Positions 27,424 through 36,183 of a stretch of 64,000 nucleotides of DNA are shown here, one piece after another; positions within the stretch are counted from its first letter, which is position 1, and each line of letters begins with the position of its first letter. The translations under genes were made by a program, and so were the position numbers. The stretch covers positions 1,302,001-1,366,000 of the forward strand of contig NZ_CP071955.1 of the NCBI RefSeq assembly GCF_017603965.1, read 5' to 3'. Source of the stretch: Xanthomonas fragariae. GTDB lineage: Bacteria; Pseudomonadota; Gammaproteobacteria; Xanthomonadales; Xanthomonadaceae. Below the pieces are notes generated by a model that saw only the letters and a program-made list of their open reading frames with translations, made no database searches and was not told the origin of the DNA.

Positions 27424-27951
27424 ATCAGTACCCCTGACAACAAACAGAACCGCAAGAACCAAGAAATCCGTGTGCCGCGCGTTCGCGTGATCGGCAGCGA
27501 GGGTGAGATGGTCGGCGTGTTGTCGCGCGACGAAGCGCTCGCCAAGGCCGAGGAAGAAGGCCTGGATCTGGTCGAAATCCAGCCGCAGGCAGATCCGCCG
27601 GTCTGCAAGATCATGGATTTCGGCAAGTTCAAGTTCGAGCAGCAGAAAAAGGCCAACGAGGCCAAGAAAAAGACTAAGCAGGTCGAGATCAAGGAGCTCA
27701 AGTTCCGTCCGGTCACCGACGAGGGCGACTATCAGATCAAGCTGCGCAATATGCGCCGCTTCCTGGAAGATGGCGACAAGGTCAAGGTCAACATCCGCTT
27801 CCGTGGCCGTGAAATGAGCCACCAGGAGCTGGGTCGCGAGATGGCGACTCGAATCGAGGCCGATCTGGGAGAAGATATCGTCATTGAATCCCGTCCGCGC
27901 CTGGAAGGGCGGCAGATGGTCATGATGATCGCGCCGAAGAAGAAGATCTGA
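27424..27951 (+). CDS. infC: Translation initiation factor IF-3 with non-standard AUC start
   Basis: A 175-residue IF-3 that keeps the 30S subunit free and checks the start codon-anticodon pair. N-terminal domain [20 protein letters not shown] and [20 protein letters not shown]; lysine-rich linker [18 protein letters not shown]-terminal domain [20 protein letters not shown] and [19 protein letters not shown]. The frame runs upstream as [13 protein letters not shown] to an ATC at 27424 placed 8 bases after GGGAG. The only standard codon (GTG at 27472) would cut off 16 residues and lacks a ribosome site. E. coli infC starts with AUU and uses this rarity to regulate its own translation; AUC here fits the same logic. 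Confidence 0.93.
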   Translation: MSTPDNKQNRKNQEIRVPRVRVIGSEGEMVGVLSRDEALAKAEEEGLDLVEIQPQADPPVCKIMDFGKFKFEQQKKANEAKKKTKQVEIKELKFRPVTDEGDYQIKLRNMRRFLEDGDKVKVNIRFRGREMSHQELGREMATRIEADLGEDIVIESRPRLEGRQMVMMIAPKKKI

Positions 27952-28191
27952 TCCGACGTTGCGACGGGCCCCGGTGGATCCGTCCCGGTTGCAAGCTCAA
28001 CGATTTGCAAGAATTTCCGGCAACGGGCATACTGCTCGGCCCGGTTTTGCCGGGGAGCCGTGCAAGCGGCACCAGGACCTGTCCGGATCGTGTTCGATCA
28101 AGGGCTTACAAGCAGGCAAGGGCAAGGATGGAAAGCGTGGTCGCAAGATTGCCGCCCCTGTCAGTGACAAAACACCATCAAGGACATAGCA

Positions 28192-28389
28192 ATGCCCAAG
28201 ATCAAAACCAACCGGGCGGCGGCCAAGCGTTTCCGCAAGACCGCCTCCGGCAAGTACAAGTGTGGCCACGCAAACCGTAGCCATATCCTCACGAAGAAAG
28301 CGACCAAGCGGAAGCGCAACCTGCGGCAGACCAATCATGTCCGTGCCGAGGACGCAGGCCGTCTTGACCGTATGCTTCCCTACCTCTGA
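28192..28389 (+). CDS. rpmI: 50S ribosomal protein L35
   Basis: A 65-residue, strongly basic protein of the large subunit: [20 protein letters not shown], then [20 protein letters not shown] and [18 protein letters not shown]. Length and sequence match the family throughout. It follows infC by 240 bases and precedes rplT by 10, forming the classical infC-rpmI-rplT operon. In E. coli L20 represses rpmI-rplT translation by binding upstream of rpmI. The 240-base gap here contains a CCCGG-TTTTG-CCGGG hairpin near 28040 that could belong to such an operator, but I cannot show it. Confidence 0.97.
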
Positions 28390-28399
28390 GGACTGAATC

Positions 28400-28759
28400 A
28401 TGGCACGAGTAAAGCGTGGTGTGCAGGCGCGCCGCCGCCACAAAAAAGTTTTGAATCTGGCGAAGGGCTACTACAACGCCCGTCGTAAAGTCTTTCGCGT
28501 CGCCAAGCAGGCGGTCATCAAGGCCCAGCAGTACGCTTACATCGGTCGTAAGCAGAAGAAGCGCGTGTTCCGTGCGCTTTGGATCACCCGCATCAATGCG
28601 GCAGCCCGCATCAACGGTCTTAGCTACAGTCGTTTCATGAATGGCATGCTCAAGGCTGGCATCACTCTGGATCGCAAGGTGTTGGCTGACATCGCCGTGC
28701 ACGATGCGGCCGGCTTTGCCGCGCTAGCTGAGAAAGCAAAGGGCGCACTGGCTGCTTAA
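28400..28759 (+). CDS. rplT: 50S ribosomal protein L20
   Basis: A 119-residue basic protein that binds 23S rRNA early in large-subunit assembly. [20 protein letters not shown] and [20 protein letters not shown] cover the extended N-terminal tail; the C-terminal globular part includes [20 protein letters not shown] and [20 protein letters not shown]. It is 10 bases downstream of rpmI. L20 is the autoregulator of this operon in E. coli. A structured 180-base segment ending in a terminator-like hairpin separates it from pheS. Confidence 0.97.
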   Translation: MARVKRGVQARRRHKKVLNLAKGYYNARRKVFRVAKQAVIKAQQYAYIGRKQKKRVFRALWITRINAAARINGLSYSRFMNGMLKAGITLDRKVLADIAVHDAAGFAALAEKAKGALAA

Positions 28760-28764
28760 GTGCA

Positions 28765-28913
28765 GGTCCCTCTGCAAGAGCCCCACGGCGTATAGGTGCG
28801 AGTCCCTCGCAAGAGTCCGCACATCCATGTGCTGGCTGTTGAAACGGCAGATCATCGCGAGCAACCGTGCATTTAGTGTGCAGGTCTTCGGTGAGAGAGA
28901 CGCAGATATGCAG
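28765..28913 (+). ncRNA. Candidate structured leader upstream of pheST
   Basis: Two similar hairpin units in tandem: GCAG-GTCCCT-CTGC followed by AAGAG, and GCGAG-TCC-CTCGC followed by AAGAG. The stem bases differ between the units but stay paired, so structure rather than sequence is conserved. A terminator-like hairpin follows at 28914. The layout, between rplT and pheS, is where E. coli has the pheST attenuator, but I find no Phe-rich leader peptide. A regulatory RNA is inference; simple rplT 3' processing structure is the alternative. Confidence 0.35.
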
Positions 28914-28941
28914 GGGGAAGGGCGCGAGTCCTTCCCCTTTT
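28914..28941 (+). terminator. Terminator or attenuator between rplT and pheS
   Basis: Perfect 8-base stem GGGGAAGG / CCTTCCCC with an 8-base loop, followed directly by TTTT. It either ends the infC-rpmI-rplT transcript or acts as an attenuator for pheST. Confidence 0.75.
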
Positions 28942-29034
28942 GCATTTAAGACAACCGGCATCGGTTGATTCTATGACTGGCAGGATTTGGGTGGCAATGC
29001 GTTCCGGTGTATCCGGAAAACACCGTTCGGCTGA

Positions 29035-30051
<1,017 letters not shown>

Positions 30052-30056
30052 TGGTG

Positions 30057-30177
30057 GGGAATCGGGGGTCGGCAATGGTGCATGGCAAGAGCCGCGCGGC
30101 TCTACTGGTTTCCTTCCGAAGGCCCGGCGCCCACGCTTTTGCGATTCCCCATTTCCGACTCCCGATTCTGGCTCTCC
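30057..30177 (+). repeat. Inverted repeat filling the pheS-pheT gap
   Basis: The 126-base gap between pheS and pheT, unusually long for this pair, is bounded by inverted copies: GGAATCGGGGGTCGGCAATG near 30058 and CATTTCCGACTCCCGATTC near 30150-30168. The arms could pair in the mRNA over about 20 bases. Similar GGGAATCGGG-type palindromes are dispersed in Xanthomonas genomes, so this is probably a repeat of that class inserted inside an operon. Confidence 0.6.
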
Positions 30178-32556
30178 ATGAAATTCTCTGAAAATTGGCT
30201 GCGCAGCCACGTGCCCATCCAGACGACCCGTGACGAACTTGCCGCGACGCTGACTGCGATCGGTCTGGAGGTCGAAGAGGTCACGCCGTTGGGCGAGGCC
30301 TTGGGGCAGGTGGTAGTAGCGCGCATTGTCGCGGCGGTTCGGCATCCTGAAGCCGATCGTCTGCAGGTCTGCAGCGTCGATGCAGGGCAGGGCGAGTTGC
30401 TGCAGATCGTGTGTGGCGCGCCCAATGCGCGCACCGGTCTGGTGGCGCCGTTGGCGCTGGTCGGTGCGCAGATCGGTGCGTTGACTATCACCGCAGCCGA
30501 GCTGCGTGGCGTGGTGTCCAACGGCATGCTGTGTTCGGCCAAGGAACTGAGTCTGGACAGCGATGCGTCCGGCTTGTTCGAGCTGCCGGACGATGCGCCG
30601 GTGGGACAGGCCTTGGCCGAGTATCTGGGGCTTCCCGATGCCAGCATCGAGATCAAACTCACGCCTAATCGCGCGGACTGTTTCAGCCTGCGCGGGATCG
30701 CGTTCGACGTGGCTGCAGCCTGCGCCAGCGAAGTCGTGGCGTTCGATGCGAGCGCGGTGGCGCCGGTGTCGACTCGCACGCTGGTGGTGGAACTGGATGC
30801 CGGCAACGAGGCGCCGCGCTATTGCGGGCGTGTGATCGAAGGCATCGACCCGGCTGCGAAGACGCCGGTTTGGTTGGCCGAGCGGCTGCGCCGCAGTGGC
30901 GTGCGTCCGGTGTCATTGCTGGTGGATATCACTCAGTACGTAATGCTGGAACTGGGTCAGCCGATGCATGTCTTCGACCTGGATACCTTGCAGGGTCCGA
31001 TCGGCGTGCGGCGATCCCGCAGTGGTGAGCAGCTGGCGTTGCTGGATGGGCGGCAGGTTACGTTGGACGACAGCTTCCTGACCATTACCGACGCTGGTCG
31101 GCCGGTGGCATTGGCCGGCTTGATGGGTGGGTTAGACACGTGCGTCACCAATACCACGCGCAATGTGTTTCTGGAATCGGCGTATTTCGATCCGGCCGCG
31201 ATCATGGGCCGTGGCCGCAGGCTTGGCCTGCATACCGATGCCGGACATCGCTTCGAGCGTGGCGTGGATCCGGCGTTGCCGCCGCAAGCGGTCGAAGTGG
31301 CCACGCGGTTGGTGCTGGAACTGGCTGGTGGCACGCCGGGCCCGGTGGTGCATGCACAATTGCCGCAGCATTTGCCCCAACCATCGCGCATTTTGCTGCG
31401 TCGTGCGCGGATTGCGCGCGTGCTCGGCATCCAGATCGAAGATGTCGATGTTGTACGCATTCTGAGTGCGCTCGGTATGCAACTCGAAGCGTTCGCCGAG
31501 GGCTGGCAGGTCGTGGCGCCGAGCCGTCGCTTCGACATCGCCATCGAAGAAGACTTGATCGAAGAATTGGCGCGCATCCATGGTTATGATCGCGTGCCGG
31601 CCACGTTGCCCGGCGGTGCAAGCCGCATCGCGATGCCGAGCGAAACCCAACTGGACGAGCTCAGCGTGCGTCGCCAACTGGTCGCGCGCGAACTGCAGGA
31701 AACTATCAATTACGCTTTCGTCGACGCCGCGTTGTTGAAGCGCTGGCAGCTGACTGACGGCTTGATGCCGTTGGCAAATCCGCTCAGCGCCGAGCTGGCA
31801 ATCATGCGTCCGTGCTTGTTGCCAGGCCTTGTGGCAACGTTGGGCCGCAACGCTGCCCGTCAGGTCGGGCGCGTGCGCCTGTTCGAGCTGGGCAAGGTGT
31901 TTGCCGCTGCCGACGAAACTGGCGCAGCTCCGCAGGAGTCGCAGCATGTCGCCGCAGCGGTGTGCGGTGATGCCTTGGCACTGCAGTGGGGCGAGTCCGC
32001 GCGCAAGGTGGACTTTCACGACTTGAAAGGCGATCTGGTGGCACTGGCTGCGGCCAGTGGCGCGGTGCTGGAGTTCCAGCCGTCGACGCAACCGTTCGGG
32101 CATCCGGGTCGGTCCGCCGATATTTACCGCGATGGCGCCTGTATCGGCTGGATCGGGCAGGTGCATCCGCGTCTTGCCAAGGTGTTGGATATCGATATGG
32201 ACGTGATTGCGTTCGAGCTGCAGCTGACGCCGTTGGTGCAACGCGCGCTGCCGCGTGCCGGCGAGTTGTCGCGATTCCCTTCGGTGCGGCGCGATCTGGC
32301 TTTCGTGGTGCCGGAAGAGGTGACCTGGGCAGCGCTGTCGACCACCGTACGGGCCACGGTCGGGCCGCTGTTGCGCGAGGTGCAGTTGTTCGACCGTTAT
32401 GTCGGGCAAGGGGTCGAGCCAGGTTTCAAGAGTCTGGCTATGGGCTTGATTTTGCAGGATAACTCGCGCACTCTCACCGACAGGGATGTGGATGCGGTCG
32501 TTACCGCTGTGGTCGCTGTGATCGAGCGCGAGCATCGCGCCCGGATTCGGAGTTGA
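30178..32556 (+). CDS. pheT: Phenylalanyl-tRNA synthetase beta chain
   Basis: A 792-residue subunit. Domains in order: B1 (MKFSENWLRSHVPIQ, residues 1-40), an EMAP-like tRNA-binding OB domain (about 40-150, ADRLQVCSVDAGQGELLQIV, SNGMLCSAKEL), B3/B4 editing region (about 210-385, HVFDLDTLQGPIGVRRS), B5, the catalytic-like B6/B7 (about 480-680, RRFDIAIEEDLIEELARIHG) and a C-terminal anticodon-binding FDX-ACB domain (SRFPSVRRDLAFVVPEEV; TLTDRDVDAVVTAV). The start at ATG 30178 gives the family N-terminus; an open frame from 30082 is only read-through of the repeat upstream. ihfA follows 21 bases later. Confidence 0.97.
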   Translation: MKFSENWLRSHVPIQTTRDELAATLTAIGLEVEEVTPLGEALGQVVVARIVAAVRHPEADRLQVCSVDAGQGELLQIVCGAPNARTGLVAPLALVGAQIGALTITAAELRGVVSNGMLCSAKELSLDSDASGLFELPDDAPVGQALAEYLGLPDASIEIKLTPNRADCFSLRGIAFDVAAACASEVVAFDASAVAPVSTRTLVVELDAGNEAPRYCGRVIEGIDPAAKTPVWLAERLRRSGVRPVSLLVDITQYVMLELGQPMHVFDLDTLQGPIGVRRSRSGEQLALLDGRQVTLDDSFLTITDAGRPVALAGLMGGLDTCVTNTTRNVFLESAYFDPAAIMGRGRRLGLHTDAGHRFERGVDPALPPQAVEVATRLVLELAGGTPGPVVHAQLPQHLPQPSRILLRRARIARVLGIQIEDVDVVRILSALGMQLEAFAEGWQVVAPSRRFDIAIEEDLIEELARIHGYDRVPATLPGGASRIAMPSETQLDELSVRRQLVARELQETINYAFVDAALLKRWQLTDGLMPLANPLSAELAIMRPCLLPGLVATLGRNAARQVGRVRLFELGKVFAAADETGAAPQESQHVAAAVCGDALALQWGESARKVDFHDLKGDLVALAAASGAVLEFQPSTQPFGHPGRSADIYRDGACIGWIGQVHPRLAKVLDIDMDVIAFELQLTPLVQRALPRAGELSRFPSVRRDLAFVVPEEVTWAALSTTVRATVGPLLREVQLFDRYVGQGVEPGFKSLAMGLILQDNSRTLTDRDVDAVVTAVVAVIEREHRARIRS

Positions 32557-32577
32557 GGCGGTAACCAGGGGATTGGC

Positions 32578-32877
32578 ATGGCATTGACGAAAGCGGAAAT
32601 GGCCGAACGTCTGTTCGACGAAGTCGGCCTGAACAAGCGCGAGGCAAAGGAATTTGTCGATGCGTTCTTCGACGTGCTGCGCGATGCGCTGGAGCAGGGC
32701 CGTCAGGTGAAGCTGTCCGGTTTCGGCAATTTTGATTTACGACGCAAGAATCAACGGCCCGGCCGCAATCCCAAGACCGGTGAGGAAATTCCGATCTCGG
32801 CACGTACGGTAGTGACCTTCCGTCCGGGCCAGAAGCTCAAGGAGCGGGTGGAGGCTTATGCTGGATCCGGGCAGTAA
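32578..32877 (+). CDS. ihfA: Integration host factor alpha subunit
   Basis: A 99-residue DNA-bending protein that pairs with Ihf[21 protein letters not shown], then [20 protein letters not shown] and the DNA-binding beta-arm [20 protein letters not shown] (about 46-65) with the proline that intercalates into DNA, and [12 protein letters not shown] at the end. The gene order pheT-ihfA-merR is the standard one. Its 3' end overlaps the start of the MerR-type gene by 20 bases. IHF acts in recombination and in sigma-54 promoters. Confidence 0.96.
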   Translation: MALTKAEMAERLFDEVGLNKREAKEFVDAFFDVLRDALEQGRQVKLSGFGNFDLRRKNQRPGRNPKTGEEIPISARTVVTFRPGQKLKERVEAYAGSGQ

Positions 32878-33214
32878 TCGCGAGCTACCGCCGATCCCGG
32901 CGAAGCGCTACTTCACCATCGGCGAAGTCAGCGAGCTGTGCGACGTCAAACCGCATGTGCTGCGGTATTGGGAGACGGAATTTCCGAGCCTGGAGCCGGT
33001 CAAGCGGCGCGGCAATCGACGTTATTACCAGCGTCATGACGTGCTGATGGTGCGCCAGATTCGGGGCCTGCTGTATGAGCAGGGCTATACCATTGGCGGT
33101 GCGCGCCTGCGCCTGGAAGGTGACGGTGCCAAGAGCGAGTCGGCGCTGAGCAACCAGATCATTAAGCAGGTGCTGATGGAACTGGAAGAAGTCCTGCAAC
33201 TGCTGCGGCGCTAG
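32858..33214 (+). CDS. MerR-family transcriptional regulator
   Basis: A 118-residue regulator. The winged helix-turn-helix is at about residues 17-85: [60 protein letters not shown] and [13 protein letters not shown]-terminal coiled-coil dimer helix follows ([20 protein letters not shown]). There is no effector domain or cysteine set for metal sensing, so it belongs to the short CarA-N/YcgE-like group encoded after ihfA in many gammaproteobacteria. Target genes are unknown; the location directly before tRNA-Pro and the gum cluster is conserved in Xanthomonas and has no proven link with gum expression. Confidence 0.9.
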   Translation: MLDPGSNRELPPIPAKRYFTIGEVSELCDVKPHVLRYWETEFPSLEPVKRRGNRRYYQRHDVLMVRQIRGLLYEQGYTIGGARLRLEGDGAKSESALSNQIIKQVLMELEEVLQLLRR

Positions 33215-33275
33215 GAAAACGTTTCACAAAGCCGCTATAATTGCAGGCCGTCTTGGTGGCGGGATGCAGTATTTT

Positions 33276-33352
33276 CGGGGTATAGCGCAGCCTGGTAGCG
33301 CACTAGTCTGGGGGACTAGTGGTCGTCGGTTCGAATCCGGCTACCCCGACCA
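33276..33352 (+). tRNA. tRNA-Pro (GGG)
   Basis: A 77-base cloverleaf: acceptor CGGGGTA / TACCCCG, D-arm GCGCAGCCTGGTAGCGC, anticodon stem CTAGT / ACTAG with loop CTGGGGG (anticodon GGG, reads CCC), T-arm GTCGGTTCGAATCCGGC, encoded CCA. It is followed by a strong terminator. It is the conserved left neighbour of the gum cluster and a potential integration site, but no phage or island is attached here. Confidence 0.97.
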
Positions 33353-33359
33353 AACATCA

Positions 33360-33387
33360 AGCCCATGTCTGGTGACATGGGCTTTTT
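33360..33387 (+). terminator. Terminator after tRNA-Pro
   Basis: Stem GCCCATGTC / GACATGGGC with TGGT loop, then TTTTT. A classic rho-independent terminator that insulates the gum cluster. Confidence 0.92.
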
Positions 33388-33820
33388 GCTGCGCTGCAGC
33401 TTGCAATTTGCTGTTGTCATATCGGTGACACGATACGTAGATCGGCATACTGGAGAACCTCAAAATTGAATGGCAGAGTCCGTTTAGAACAATCCGGCCA
33501 TCCTATGGATCTCGTTCACAGAACGGCGCTAAGTACCCGAAAACGCTCTAAATCAGTAACGCACTGGCAGTACGTAAGTCACGTTTTGTTAATGTTGTAA
33601 CGGCGAACTTGAATCAATAGTCCAACGTCGTCAAAAAAATGGCGTGCAGCATCTTGCGATGTGTTGGTTCTATGCCATAGTGCAGTGCAGCACGCCATGC
33701 CTGTCGTGCTCCCGATGCGTTCGGGAAAAATTTCTCTGTCGTACGTTCGTGCTGGCGCGTTGGCCGGTTGAATGTTGCGCGAGGTCCTGTGCCAACCAAA
33801 CGAGGCTGCCAGCCACACGC
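33388..33820 (+). promoter_or_regulatory. gum operon upstream region
   Basis: 433 bases without a gene, rich in A and T in its first half. The main gum promoter, mapped in X. campestris a short distance upstream of gumB, must lie here. I cannot place -35 and -10 boxes with confidence. Visible structures are a 9-base inverted repeat ATGGCGTGC / GCACGCCAT (33639-33647 and 33690-33698) and a short CCCGA-TGCGT-TCGGG hairpin followed by AAAAATTT near 33711-33730. A long open frame from 33644 is an in-frame extension of gumB, not a start. Confidence 0.4.
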
Positions 33821-34519
33821 ATGAAGAAACTGATCGGACGATTCTGCCAAAGCATCAGCTTGGCGTTGATCTGCTCGATGACACTGGGCGCTTGCAGCAC
33901 TGGTAAGGATATGGCTTCCTCATTGCCGCTCCCTGACCCGCTCGTAATGTCGGAAGTGCAGCCAGAGTATCGACTCTCTCCGGGCGACTTGCTGCTGGTC
34001 AAGGTATTCCAAGTCGACGATCTGGAGCGGCAGGTTCGCATCGACCAGAATGGTCACATCTCGTTGCCTTTGATAGGCGACGTTGTGGCCACCGGCATGG
34101 GTGTGGGTGAACTCGAAAAAATGGTGGCCGACCGGTACCGCGCCGGCTATCTGCAGAATCCGCAGGTGTCGGTCTTCGTGCAGGAGTCCAATGGCCGTCG
34201 CGTCACGGTGACCGGTGCGGTCGACGAGCCTGGTATTTACCCGGTCATCGGCGCCAACCTGACCCTGCAGCAGGCGATTGCGCAGGCCAAAGGTGTGAGT
34301 ACGGTCGCCAGCCGCAGCAACGTCATCGTGTTCCGCATGGTCAACGGGCAAAAGATGATCGCGCGATTCGACCTGACCGCGATCGAGAAGGGGGCCAATC
34401 CGGATCCTGAGATCTACGGCGGCGACATCGTCGTGGTGTATCGCTCGGATGCGCGCATCTTGTTGCGCACCATGCTGGAACTGACCCCTCTTATGATGGT
34501 TTGGCGCGCTTACCGATGA
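33821..34519 (+). CDS. gumB: GumB, outer-membrane polysaccharide export lipoprotein (OPX/Wza family)
   Basis: A 232-residue lipoprotein that forms the outer-membrane exit channel for xanthan. Signal peptide and lipobox: MKKLIGRFCQ, a hydrophobic core, then LGAC with the lipid-bearing Cys near residue 25. The PES domain EYRLSPGDLLLVKVFQVDDL (about 48-67) and RIDQNGHISLPLIGDV are followed by a SLBB domain VTVTGAVDEPGIYPVIGANL (about 128-147). Unlike E. coli Wza it has no C-terminal transmembrane helix region of full length. The ATG at 33821 gives the lipobox at the right distance. Its TGA overlaps the gumC ATG (ATGA). Confidence 0.95.
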   Translation: MKKLIGRFCQSISLALICSMTLGACSTGKDMASSLPLPDPLVMSEVQPEYRLSPGDLLLVKVFQVDDLERQVRIDQNGHISLPLIGDVVATGMGVGELEKMVADRYRAGYLQNPQVSVFVQESNGRRVTVTGAVDEPGIYPVIGANLTLQQAIAQAKGVSTVASRSNVIVFRMVNGQKMIARFDLTAIEKGANPDPEIYGGDIVVVYRSDARILLRTMLELTPLMMVWRAYR

Positions 34520-35940
34520 GCATGAATTCCGACAATGGTTCCTCTTCGTCTCATCGCCACGGACATCTCGCGCTGGCGGAGGTGGGTCTGATTGACTACT
34601 GGCGCGCGCTGGTGTCGCAGTGTTGGCTGATCGTCCTGATCACCCTTGGCGCAGTGTTGCTGGCCCTTGGCATCACCTTTCTGATGCCCGAGAAGTATCG
34701 TGCGACCAGCACGCTGCAGATCGAGAGAGACTCGCTCAACGTGGTGAATGTCGACAATCTGATGCCGGTGGAGTCGCCGCAGGATCGCGATTTCTATCAG
34801 ACCCAGTACCAGTTGCTGCAAAGCCGTTCGCTGGCGCGTGCAGTGATCCGCGAAGCTAAGCTCGATCAGGAGCCTGCGTTCAAGGCGCAGGTCGACAAGG
34901 CATTGGAAAAGGCGGCTGCCAAGAACCCGGAAGCCGGCAAATCGATTGATTCGCGTCGGGCGATCGTCGACCGCAGCTTGACAGACACCTTGCTGGCCGG
35001 CCTAGTGGTCGAGCCGATCCTCAATTCGCGTCTGGTCTACGTCAATTACGATTCGTCGGACCCGGTGCTGGCCGCCAAGATCGCCAATACGTATCCCAAG
35101 GTGTTCATCGTCAGCACGCAGGAGCGCCGCATAAAGGCGTCTTCGTTCGCGAGCCAGTTCCTGTCCGAACGTCTGGAGCAGCTGCGCGCAAAGGTGGAAG
35201 ACTCGGAGAAGGATCTGGTCTCGTATTCGACCGATGAGCAGATCGTGTCGTTGGGCGATGACAAGCCGTCGCTGCCCGCACAGAATCTGACCGACCTCAA
35301 CGCGCTGCTGGCATCGGCGCAGGACCTTCGTATCAAGACTGAGGCCTCCTGGCGTCAGGCCGCGAGCGGCGATGCCATGTCGCTGCCGCAGGTGCTCAGC
35401 AATCCGCTGATCCAGAGCTTGCGTGGCGAGCAGATCCGCCTGACGAGCGAATATCAGCAGAAGCTGTCGACCTTCAAGCCTGACTACCCGGAAATGCAGC
35501 GCCTCAAGGCGCAGATCGAAGAGTCGCGTCGTCAGATCAATGGCGAGGTGATTAACATCCGTCAGTCGTTGAAGGCGACCTATGACGCGTCGGTTCATCA
35601 GGAAGAACTGCTTAACCAGCGCATTGCAGGTTTGCGTAACAGCGAGCTGGATCTGCAGCGCCGCAGCATCCGTTACAACATGCTTAAGCGCGACGTCGAT
35701 ACCAACCGCCAGCTCTACGATGCGCTCTTGCAGCGCTACAAAGAGATCGGTGTTGCCAGCAACGTTGGCGTCAACAACGTGACCATTGTCGACACCGCAG
35801 ACGTGCCTACGTCGAAGACTTCGCCGAAACTCAAATTGAACCTCGCTTTAGGCCTCATCTTTGGCATATTTCTGGGCGTGGCTGTGGCCCTCGTGCGGTA
35901 CTTCTTGGGCGGCAATGGGCCGGAGACACGGTTGAACTGA
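34516..35940 (+). CDS. gumC: GumC, polysaccharide co-polymerase (Wzz/PCP family)
   Basis: A 474-residue inner-membrane protein with two spans: about 38-58 (CWLIVLITLGAVLLALGITF) and near 440-460 (LNLALGLIFGIFLGVAVALV). Between them is a large periplasmic domain with coiled coils (LSERLEQLRAKVEDSEKDLV; EEQ-rich region around residue 350). It lacks the cytoplasmic BY-kinase domain found in Wzc, as is known for GumC. It controls chain length and links the GumE polymerase to the GumB channel. The start ATG at 34516 overlaps the gumB stop; an ATG two codons later is also possible. Confidence 0.95.
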   Translation: MSMNSDNGSSSSHRHGHLALAEVGLIDYWRALVSQCWLIVLITLGAVLLALGITFLMPEKYRATSTLQIERDSLNVVNVDNLMPVESPQDRDFYQTQYQLLQSRSLARAVIREAKLDQEPAFKAQVDKALEKAAAKNPEAGKSIDSRRAIVDRSLTDTLLAGLVVEPILNSRLVYVNYDSSDPVLAAKIANTYPKVFIVSTQERRIKASSFASQFLSERLEQLRAKVEDSEKDLVSYSTDEQIVSLGDDKPSLPAQNLTDLNALLASAQDLRIKTEASWRQAASGDAMSLPQVLSNPLIQSLRGEQIRLTSEYQQKLSTFKPDYPEMQRLKAQIEESRRQINGEVINIRQSLKATYDASVHQEELLNQRIAGLRNSELDLQRRSIRYNMLKRDVDTNRQLYDALLQRYKEIGVASNVGVNNVTIVDTADVPTSKTSPKLKLNLALGLIFGIFLGVAVALVRYFLGGNGPETRLN

Positions 35941-36183
35941 CATCGTGATGTTGCAAAACGATGGTTAATTGAAGTGACAACTGATTCAGCGTGGAAAAGG
36001 TGGGATCCCGTATGTTTCGGGCTCCTTCGTTTGAAGGTTTGTCTCTGTTGAAACAAAGGGCTGTCGAGTGATCTGGGGTCGGTAGGCATCACCGCAGTGA
36101 TTGCTCGACGGAGATGATTAAAAGCTCGCGTGCGATTCGTATGTTTCCCCGCATGCGCCGTATCGAGTTTGGAGGACATCCCC

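Noticed and set aside
33575..33597. ACGTTTTGTTAATG resembling a MITE end
   Set aside because: Only about 11 bases match, there is no TNA-flanked end and no interior similarity. Probably chance in AT-rich DNA.
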